A stretch of 25,776 bases of DNA from assembly GCA_964612295.1 (NCBI GenBank), contig CAZTDY010000060.1, positions 1 through 25,776 on the forward strand, read 5' to 3'. A model generated the notes under the pieces. That model saw nothing but the letters and a program-made list of their open reading frames with translations, was not told where the DNA came from and ran no database searches. A program made the position numbers and the translations under genes. Below, in pieces: positions 7,803 through 13,573 of this stretch (within the stretch, counting starts at the first letter, position 1; every line of letters starts with the position of its first letter). The stretch comes from CAYQJL01 sp964612295 (GTDB taxonomy: Bacteria; Eisenbacteria; RBG-16-71-46; CAIMUX01; WJJG01).

Positions 7803-8456
7803 ATGGCCACGTCTTCACCCCACTTGCGTCTGCTTCCCGCGATGATCCTGTTTTCCCTAACCTCATTCACCGGGACCGCAGCGGGGATCACCATCGACCC
7901 CGGGGTCGATCTGTTCACGACCGACCCGGCCTACACCTATCGCGACTTCTCCGATGATCCGCTCCCTGCCGACTTCTTCGGGCCCGGTTCCGATCCATTC
8001 GACGGCGTCATCACCTTTCGAGGAGTGCCGCTCGGGAGCAGCCCGCTCTGCCCCTTCGATGATCTGAGCGAAGTCGACACGATCGTCGAGCGCCTCGCAC
8101 CGGCGGAGCTACCCGGGCCCGGTTCATCCGATGTCGTTCCCATCGAGATCGTCGCTCTGCAGTTGGTCAGCACGGAACCGATCACGGTCACCTACTTCGG
8201 AGGGATGGACCCGAGCCTCTGGGACGTCGAGGTCAGTCTGTCGACCTATGAGGTGTCGATCGGGGAGATGGAGATCCTCTGCGGCGACCCCTGTCCGGGG
8301 GGCACGACTCAGAGTTACGCGCAATCATGCCTGCGGCTGACCTTCATCGAGCTGGACACCAGCCAGGAGTGCGTGTTCGACCAAGGCGAGGCAGGAAGCT
8401 GCGAACAGGTCGTCTCCATCGATGTTCTCTGGAACACGACCTCTCCCCCCCCCTGA
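7803..8456 (+). CDS. Tandem-repeat secreted protein, N-terminal part before the C9 frameshift
   Basis: GGGAGGG precedes ATG 7803 by about 7 bases. The signal peptide (residues 1-27, core LLPAMILFSLTSFTGTAAG) leads into a first copy of a domain found in exported proteins of uncultured bacteria: TYRDF, DFFGPGSDPFDGV, DTIVER, PGPGSSDVVPIEIVALQLVS, PITVTYFGGMDP..WDV. The function of that domain is unknown to me. The frame ends at TGA 8454-8456, immediately after nine C residues. In the second copy of the repeat the equivalent place reads WNPPPISCTTNICIN and continues. The next reading frame here continues PPPESCTSNFCIHP, so removing one C would give one uninterrupted protein of about 655 aa reaching 9771. 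I treat this and the next entry as halves of one gene. Confidence 0.85.
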   Translation: MATSSPHLRLLPAMILFSLTSFTGTAAGITIDPGVDLFTTDPAYTYRDFSDDPLPADFFGPGSDPFDGVITFRGVPLGSSPLCPFDDLSEVDTIVERLAPAELPGPGSSDVVPIEIVALQLVSTEPITVTYFGGMDPSLWDVEVSLSTYEVSIGEMEILCGDPCPGGTTQSYAQSCLRLTFIELDTSQECVFDQGEAGSCEQVVSIDVLWNTTSPPP

Positions 8457-9462
8457 GTCCTGCACGTCCAACTTCTGCATTCATCCAGCGAGCATCCTCT
8501 TCCTACAGAGCCCTCACTTCCAGCATGGTCTCAGGCCCGTGTGCGTTGAACAGATGGTCGCGGTCTGTTGCCTGCCGGACGATACCTGTCTCCTTCTGAT
8601 CGAAGAGGACTGCTTGGGACTCGGCGGCGTATGGCATGAAGAGTGGACCGAATGCGAGCCGAATCCATGTATCGCACCCCTGGTGATTGAAGCCGGCTTC
8701 GACCTTTATGTCACCGACCCGGGCAGCACGTACCGCGATTTCGCGGGCAATCCGATCCCGCCTGACTTCTTTGGACCCGGTTCGGATCCGTTCGATGGAG
8801 TGATCAGCTTCCAGGGAATGCCGCTGCAAGTGAGCCCATTCTGCCCCAATGACGATCTCAGCATGGTCGATACCATTGTGGAGCGCCAAGACGACGCTCA
8901 CTTCCCCGGGCCCGGCTCAACGGATCTCATCCCCACCGAGATCGTCGAGCTGCAGCTGGTCAGCACCGAACCGATCACGGTCACCTACTTCGGCGGCATG
9001 GACCCCACAGCCTGGGACGTCACCGCCACCCTGTCTCCCTCGGTTCCTTCGCTCGGTCTCATGGACATCGCTTGCGATGACCCCTCCCTGGGGGGATGGT
9101 TCGACGCGGGCACGGAGTACTGTCTCGAGCTGACCTTCTATGAGCAGGGGAGCGGCATGACTGTCACACTCGACCTGGGCGAGTGGGGCATGTGCGATGC
9201 GACCAGCGCAGTCGATGTTCCCTGGGAGATCTGGAATCCGCCGCCCATCAGTTGTACAACAAACATCTGTATCAATCCGATGGGTCTGACGATCTACCAG
9301 GGCCCCCATTTCCGGCACGTCATCTGGTCGGTGTGTGTGGACCCGGCCACCGCGGTCTGTTGTCTACTCGGCGGTGAATGTCAGATCACGACCCCGAACG
9401 AGTGCGTGGACCTGGATGGCATCTGGCATCCAGAGTGGAACTCTTGCGACCCGAACCCATGC
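7886..9462 (+). repeat. Two tandem copies of a ~790-base coding unit
   Basis: Unit 1 runs about 7886-8670 and unit 2 about 8683-9462. Each holds the beta-rich domain plus a Cys-rich module. Matching points lie 793 bases apart before the C-tract (7905 and 8698) and 792 after it (8670 and 9462), which shows one extra base in unit 1. The block 8157-8213 is nearly identical in DNA to 8950-9006, pointing to a fairly recent duplication or gene conversion. Confidence 0.85.
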
Positions 9463-9771
9463 GACGACGCAGGGATCATCGAGTGCCCGAACGCACCGCG
9501 ACTGACTCTCACCTGTGTTCCCGATCCTATCCTGCAAGGCGCCGAGCTTCGGCTTCACCTGCGAGACGACGGCCCAGTCGAACTGAAGATCTTCGCCCTC
9601 GATGGCCGGCTTGTACGCACGTTTTCTCTGGAATTCAGCAGCGCGGGACTGCAGGCCTTTCACTGGGACGGCCGAAATGAACAAGGCCGCCGCGCGAACC
9701 CCGGCGTCTATCTCTATCGCGCAAGGGCCGGCGATGAAGAGCGCACGGGACAGATGCTGGTCATCCGATAG
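8422..9771 (+). CDS. Tandem-repeat secreted protein, C-terminal part with second repeat and Ig-like tail
   Basis: The open frame begins at an ATG at 8422 that has no ribosome site and lies inside the preceding half, so it is probably not a true start. True coding sense in this frame begins at the C-tract (8445-8453). In order it holds: the end of repeat 1 (SCTSNFCIHP...VCVEQMVAVCC); a Cys-rich module at 8560-8670 (AVCCLPDDTC..EDC..LGGVWHEEW..CEPNPC); a complete second copy of the repeated domain (about 8683-9090); a second Cys-rich module at 9352-9462; and a C-terminal FlgD-like/secretion-tail Ig domain (about 9500-9771, VELKIFALDGRLVRTF, NPGVYLYRARAGDEERTG). On its own it lacks a signal peptide, so it could not be exported without the first half. 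The tail resembles that of the 111-1082 protein. Downstream lies transposon debris. Confidence 0.85.
   Translation: MFSGTRPLPPPESCTSNFCIHPASILFLQSPHFQHGLRPVCVEQMVAVCCLPDDTCLLLIEEDCLGLGGVWHEEWTECEPNPCIAPLVIEAGFDLYVTDPGSTYRDFAGNPIPPDFFGPGSDPFDGVISFQGMPLQVSPFCPNDDLSMVDTIVERQDDAHFPGPGSTDLIPTEIVELQLVSTEPITVTYFGGMDPTAWDVTATLSPSVPSLGLMDIACDDPSLGGWFDAGTEYCLELTFYEQGSGMTVTLDLGEWGMCDATSAVDVPWEIWNPPPISCTTNICINPMGLTIYQGPHFRHVIWSVCVDPATAVCCLLGGECQITTPNECVDLDGIWHPEWNSCDPNPCDDAGIIECPNAPRLTLTCVPDPILQGAELRLHLRDDGPVELKIFALDGRLVRTFSLEFSSAGLQAFHWDGRNEQGRRANPGVYLYRARAGDEERTGQMLVIR
8445..8453 (+). repeat. Homopolymer C9 tract at the frameshift
   Basis: Nine C residues followed by TGA. With eight C the frame would read TTSPPPESCTSN, which aligns without gaps to WEIWNPPPISCTTN in the second repeat unit. 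Such tracts are slippage-prone in replication, in transcription and in sequencing. Confidence 0.8.
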
Positions 9772-9780
9772 TGTCATATG

Positions 9781-9795
9781 ACCCCCTGAGGGGTT
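9781..9795. other. Short palindrome after the tandem-repeat gene
   Basis: ACCCC-CTGA-GGGGT forms a 5-bp stem just after the 9771 stop. There is no T-run, so it is weak as a terminator. It sits at the edge of the transposon-like remnant and could mark an element end; I cannot tell. Confidence 0.3.
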
Positions 9796-9820
9796 GGAGG
9801 AAGCTGAGCAGGGGCTAAGA

Positions 9821-10054
9821 TTACGACGCAAGCCCCGGTAGCCAGGGGGCCGAACACGTGTACACTGAGCGTTCGTCAATGCGCAGTGCCACTTCCCGCT
9901 TTCGCCAAACGGTCCAGCGCTGACCCGACGTGAGGGGGCTGGCGGCGGCACCGGCGGTGGAAGCTGCGGTCGCCCTACGGGCTCCCTCCGCTTCCACCGC
10001 CGAACTCGTATCCCGATCTCCCTGCTTGCTTGAGCTCCTTCTTCTCCTGGGCAT
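9821..10054 (-). pseudogene. Truncated transposase-like N-terminal fragment (tentative)
   Basis: From ATG 10054, with AAGGAGG 5 bases upstream, the minus strand encodes 77 residues: MPRRRRSSSKQGDRD, an Ala-rich linker, then LTSGQRWTVWRKREVALRI followed by unrelated-looking residues and a stop. The segment GQRW..WRKRE.ALR resembles the start of the helix-turn-helix region of small transposase OrfA proteins, which normally continues LLRGE..... with a full helix-turn-helix. That continuation is missing, so the reading frame appears cut near 9885. The strong ribosome site shows it was once a real start. The assignment rests on recall of this motif and is tentative; a short basic protein of other origin is possible. 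It sits directly before a secreted-protein gene that has lost its front end. Confidence 0.45.
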
Positions 10055-10091
10055 CTTCGCCTCCTTGTTCCCTGGGTTGTAACCCAATTCA

Positions 10092-10550
10092 GTGTCCAAG
10101 GAAACTGGAGGCGGCTCAGACGTCACGCTTGTCGAGTTCGGGTTCCCCTGCTGTGGCGATCCGACCGAAGCGTATGGCTGGGTCGTGTGGACCGACATGG
10201 GTGGCTTCGCCCCACCTTTTGGGGATGCCTATACGGCCGAGTACTACGGCTCCTTCACGCCGGTTGACCCCAATCCGGATACCTTCCCCCCGACGGTCTA
10301 CACCTATGTGGACGTCTCGGGTGCGGGCATCGTCTTTGCAGCCGGAACGTATCTCTGCTTCGGCTATGACGTAACCGGAAATGGCGGACAGACAGACTTC
10401 AACGGCGTAGATACCTGGGCGTGGTATAGCAGCATGTGGGATCCCGATCAGGGTTGGGGTCGTACTGCGATTCTCCAGATCAAGGGGGATTTCGGGACGA
10501 CGCCACTGGATGAAACGACCTGGGGTGCAGTCAAAGCACTTTTCCGCTAG
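10092..10550 (+). CDS. Headless secreted-protein fragment
   Basis: The frame opens only after a TAA at 10080-10082. The first possible start is GTG 10092, with no ribosome site and no signal peptide. The 152 residues are rich in Gly, Tyr and Trp (GFPCCGDPTEAYGWVVWTDM, YVDVSGAGIVFAAGTYLCFGYD, WAWYSSMWDPDQGWGRTAILQIKGDF), typical of the beta-rich mature part of an exported protein. A front portion with signal peptide is evidently missing. It ends AVKALFR without an Ig-like tail. The upstream boundary coincides with the transposase-like fragment, so I infer that an insertion followed by decay removed the 5' end. Codon use and composition match the neighbouring secreted proteins. A strong terminator follows. 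Confidence 0.65.
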   Translation: MSKETGGGSDVTLVEFGFPCCGDPTEAYGWVVWTDMGGFAPPFGDAYTAEYYGSFTPVDPNPDTFPPTVYTYVDVSGAGIVFAAGTYLCFGYDVTGNGGQTDFNGVDTWAWYSSMWDPDQGWGRTAILQIKGDFGTTPLDETTWGAVKALFR

Positions 10551-10590
10551 GTTGTGGCCCGAGGAATCGGGATTGAATGAGCTGAAAAGG

Positions 10591-10625
10591 AAAACGGGCA
10601 GGCCTTCGCGCCTGCCCGTTCTTCT
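10591..10625. terminator. Strong bidirectional terminator
   Basis: AACGGGCAGGC (10593-10603) pairs perfectly with GCCTGCCCGTT (10610-10620), an 11-bp GC-rich stem with a 6-base loop. It is flanked by AAAA on the left and TTCTTCTT on the right, so it can terminate transcription in both directions. It sits between the convergent secreted fragment (+) and the amide hydrolase (-). Confidence 0.9.
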
Positions 10626-11264
10626 TCACTCTTCCACGCTCTTCGAGACGCACTCCATGCTCTCGGGCACTCTGGCGATGTAGTCCAGAACCTCATCCGA
10701 AAGGTGGCTGAGAAAACTCGTCCCCTTGAAGGACTTCTTCACCATCTCGAAATTGGCTTCGTAGGTGTAGTCGACGAATGCGGCGGAGAGGTCTCCGCTG
10801 CCGGCCTGGGACATGTCGAGAATCTGAACCGGCTGCTCGCAGCTCAAATCAAACCAGCCGAGGTCCACGGTGCGCACGGTGGGATCCGATTTCGTCTGGA
10901 AGTGCACCCGGCCTCGCCCCGCATCATAGACGATCCGCCACATCGTGCGCTCGACGGCAACCTGATCGAGAAGCCCGAAGGCGTAGGCCACCGCCCCCTC
11001 ACGCGTCTCTTCCTGATACCGCGCCGCCCCTCGGGCGGCCCAGCAGAATCGTTTGAGCGAGTAATTGCCCTCCTGAAAGACTGCGCTCGAGTCGGACGGC
11101 CCGGCCGTGTCGAAGAAGGAGAGTGAGTACTCATACGTGTTGTTCGTAAGGGCGGTCACGGGGAGGTCCTCTCCCCGGTGGACGACCATCTGTCCGCCCA
11201 GGAATTCGATGGTCGCGCAATCGCCCCGGGCATCGCAGACCAGGAAATGAAGCGGAGTGGGATA
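10626..11264 (-). pseudogene. Linear amide C-N hydrolase, C-terminal part after the in-frame TAG
   Basis: Reading on in the same frame past TAG 11265-11267 gives YPTPLHFLVCDARGDCATIEF, then LGGQMVVHRGEDLPVTALTNNTYEYSL. These are the central strands and the conserved Asn-containing segment of choloylglycine-hydrolase/penicillin-V-acylase-type Ntn hydrolases. The rest runs through FFDTAGPSDSSAVF, WRIVYDAGRGRVHFQT and DLSCEQPVQILDM to the stop at 10626, matching the usual C-terminal half of the family. The first in-frame ATG is at 11189 (MVVHRGED) but has no useful ribosome site, and a protein starting there would lack the catalytic Cys. The two halves are in one frame with no bases missing, so a single point mutation at codon 147 explains the break. 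Total length would be 359 aa, normal for the family. Confidence 0.75.
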
Positions 11265-11705
11265 CTACACGGAGATCCTGATCCGTTCATCGCTGGCAAT
11301 GACCTCCTCGACCGATGCCGAGCGGTCCAGGTGATACTGAACCCACATGAGTTCACTCAGCTCGGGGCGCTCGTCCGGGTGCGGATACTCGGTCCCCTCG
11401 AGCCACATGTTCTCGATGATCAAGCCCGCCTCATTGAGACCGCCCATGGGATACTCGCGACCGTACTGGTTGAAGGTCAGGCTTCCGTAGCGTGACGTCC
11501 ACCTCACCGGATTCACCTCCGACTCCGAGGCCTTGGTCACGCCGCGCTTGTTGATCATGATGTGCCCGTGCTCGATCTGCCAGTCGAGGCTCCGTCCGAA
11601 GATCCACTGCCCATTCTCCTGGAAACAAAAGGTCGTGCACGCGAGAGCAGCGGACGCCGACACGGCCAGCAGGCCGAGAATCATAGCCACCCGAAGCCTT
11701 TTCAT
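11265..11705 (-). pseudogene. Linear amide C-N hydrolase (Ntn family), N-terminal part ending at in-frame TAG
   Basis: ATG 11705 begins a signal peptide (MKRLRVAMILGLLAVSASAALA) followed at once by Cys23 in CTTFCF. In this family the N-terminal Cys, exposed by processing, is the catalytic nucleophile. FGRSLDW (the Arg/Asp pair near the active site), YPMGGLNEAGLIIENMWLEG and VEEVIASDERIRISV follow as in choloylglycine hydrolases and penicillin V acylases, which cut non-peptide amide bonds. Codon 147 is TAG at 11265-11267, and family similarity resumes immediately after it in the same frame. TAG also ends other genes in this window (111-1082, the kinase, the 521-aa lipoprotein, the permease), so general TAG recoding is unlikely. 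Nonsense mutation or sequencing error are the simplest explanations. The protein would be periplasmic or secreted. Confidence 0.8.
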
Positions 11706-11719
11706 GACATCCCCCCAGC

Positions 11720-11747
11720 AAAAGGGACCCCGCGCCGGCGGGGCCCC
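11720..11747 (-). terminator. Rho-independent terminator of the malic enzyme gene
   Basis: CCCCGC (11728-11733) pairs with GCGGGG (11738-11743) around a GCCG loop, and GGG/CCC extends the stem after one mismatch. On the minus strand it is followed by TTTT (reverse of 11720-11723). It lies about 60 bases beyond the malic enzyme stop and just upstream of the amide hydrolase start, separating the two units. Confidence 0.75.
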
Positions 11748-11805
11748 TCGATCACACTCGAACACCGGAGCGCGAGGGGCGCGCTTTCGCCCCCCAGCTC
11801 GGAGT

Positions 11806-13155
11806 CTACGTCTCTTCGTACGGGCGAATGAAGCCTTCCTTCATGAGAAGATGGGTTTCCTCGCGCGCATGACGAATCTGATCCTCGGCCATCTTCATCA
11901 GCTCTTCCTTGCTGGGCTTGATGCGTGCGACGCCCTGCTCGATCGCCTTCATGCCCACCGCGACGGCTTCACGCGGGAACACTTCCCACTCATCCATCGA
12001 GGGGATGATGTACTCGGGATTGAGCCCCTTGTCCTCGGCCACCTGGGCGAGCTCGAGGGCCGCGGCGATGCACATCTCGTCGGTGATGGTGGTCGCCATG
12101 ACGTCGAGCGTGCCGCGGAAGATGCCGGGGAATCCGAGCGAGTTGTTGACCTGATTCGGGAAGTCGCTGCGACCCGTCGCGACGACCTTCGCTCCCGCTT
12201 CGAGCGCCTCCCACGGCCAGATCTCCGGCACCGGATTGGCGCACGGCATGACGACCGCATCCTTCGCCATCTGGGTCACCCACTCAGGTTTGATCACCCC
12301 GGGGCCCGGCGTTGATGCGCCGATCACAACATCCGCGCCGCGCATGGCCGTTTCGATGTCACCAACGACATTGTCGCCATTCGTCAGTTGGCACATTTCC
12401 CACTTCTGTTTGAAACCATCCTGCAATTCGGTGCGGCCCTTGTGCAGCGTGCCCTTCGAGTCGAGAAGGATCATGTTCTCCCACGGCACGCCACCCTTGT
12501 GAATCACGTGCGCCCCGCGAATGTTGGCCGCCCCGGCGCCCACCAGTACGATCTTGACCTTGTCGAGGTCTTTGTTCACGAGCTTCACCGCATTGACGAG
12601 GCCGGCGAAGGTGACCGCCGCGGTGCCCTGCTGGTCATCGTGCCAGACCGGGATGTGCGCCTTCTCGCGCAACGTGTCTAGAATGTGGAAACACTTCGGC
12701 TGAGAAAGATCTTCGAGGTTGAATCCGCCGAAGGTGGGCTGCAGCGCCAGGCAGATTTCGATGATCTTGTCGGGGTCCTTCTCACTGATGCAGATCGGAA
12801 ACGCATCCACGCCGCCGAGATACTTGAAGAGCAGCGCCTTGCCTTCCATGACCGGCATCCCGGCCTCGGGGCCGATGTCGCCCAGACCCAGCACGCGGGT
12901 GCCGTCACTGATGACGGCCACGAAGTTCGACTTGTTGGTGTGCTGGAACACCGTCTCGGGGTTCTTGTTGATATCGAGGCACGGCTTGGCGACACCCGGC
13001 GTGTACCAGATGGCGAAGTCGTTGAAGTCGCGAACGATGCACTTCGGCACAACCTCGACCTTCCCCCGATAGTAGGGGTGCATTTTCATTGCGTCGACGC
13101 CCGGCTGGGCAGCCTTGGCTTCCAATTCCGCCTTGTTCAATTTCTGGTCGGCCAT
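11806..13155 (-). CDS. Malic enzyme (malate dehydrogenase, decarboxylating)
   Basis: It converts malate to pyruvate and CO2 with reduction of NAD(P). The start at 13155 has GGGAGGT 4 bases upstream; a longer frame to 13221 lacks this. The product is 449 aa, matching the short bacterial/archaeal malic enzymes without a phosphotransacetylase extension. Features in order: FNDFAIWYTPGVAKPC (substrate site, about residues 44-59); SDGTRVLGLGDIGPEAGMPVMEGKA; GGVDAFPICI; PVWHDDQQGTAAV (metal and substrate ligands); the nucleotide-binding loop VLVGAGAANIRG; GASTPGPG; ANPVPEIWP; GRSDFPNQVNNSLGFPGIFRG. All catalytic motifs are present. Cofactor preference cannot be read with confidence. It is monocistronic, with its own terminator. 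I give no numbered symbol because maeA and maeB cannot be separated here. Confidence 0.96.
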   Translation of the reverse strand: MADQKLNKAELEAKAAQPGVDAMKMHPYYRGKVEVVPKCIVRDFNDFAIWYTPGVAKPCLDINKNPETVFQHTNKSNFVAVISDGTRVLGLGDIGPEAGMPVMEGKALLFKYLGGVDAFPICISEKDPDKIIEICLALQPTFGGFNLEDLSQPKCFHILDTLREKAHIPVWHDDQQGTAAVTFAGLVNAVKLVNKDLDKVKIVLVGAGAANIRGAHVIHKGGVPWENMILLDSKGTLHKGRTELQDGFKQKWEMCQLTNGDNVVGDIETAMRGADVVIGASTPGPGVIKPEWVTQMAKDAVVMPCANPVPEIWPWEALEAGAKVVATGRSDFPNQVNNSLGFPGIFRGTLDVMATTITDEMCIAAALELAQVAEDKGLNPEYIIPSMDEWEVFPREAVAVGMKAIEQGVARIKPSKEELMKMAEDQIRHAREETHLLMKEGFIRPYEET

Positions 13156-13573
13156 TGATACCTCCCGCTCGATCCCTGGCACTATCCTCCGGCGCCCAAA
13201 GCTACCAGATCGTTGATACATTTGTAGCTGCTAGATTCTGGCAGACTGATGCCCGAACCCAAACTGATCTATTCTTATGCAGCGGTGGAGGATTGCTGCG
13301 ATTGGGCACGACCGGGCGGATGCCGACCTCTCACGGGGCCCACAACAGCCAACCCACTCAGCGACAATACATTACGCTCGAACAGCCACCCCATGCTCCG
13401 GCCGGTCATCCGCCTCCTCCCCCCCGTCAAGAAGCGCCGCGGCCAAGTCGATCTTGTTGGATGAGGGGCCGACGCGCTAAGCTCCTCCCTTTGTTGGATC
13501 TTTGAGGCTCGCGGCGGGTTCAGTCCATGGTGATCGCAGCGTGCGGGTTTTGACAATAGGCTGAAGAGGAATC
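13156..13573. other. Divergent intergenic region, 418 bases
   Basis: Between malic enzyme (-) and glycogen phosphorylase (+). No convincing gene: a 71-codon frame from 13249 has no ribosome site and no recognisable product. An inverted repeat AGCTAC (13200-13205) / GTAGCT (13224-13229) with CCAGA/TCTGG nearby sits just upstream of malic enzyme and could be an operator or part of its promoter. A TTGACA lies at about 13547-13560 but too close to the phosphorylase start to be its -35. Confidence 0.4.

Noticed and set aside
8422..8424. Independent start of a second gene at ATG 8422
   Set aside because: There is no ribosome site or signal peptide, it overlaps the upstream half, and the repeat alignment shows continuous protein across the C-tract.
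11265..11267. Genome-wide recoding of TAG (alternative genetic code or pyrrolysine)
   Set aside because: TAG is the natural stop of several intact genes here, including the permease, the kinase, the 521-aa lipoprotein and the first secreted protein.
13249..13464. 71-codon frame in the malic enzyme/phosphorylase gap
   Set aside because: No ribosome site, no recognisable motif, and overlapping frames of similar length exist on both strands there.
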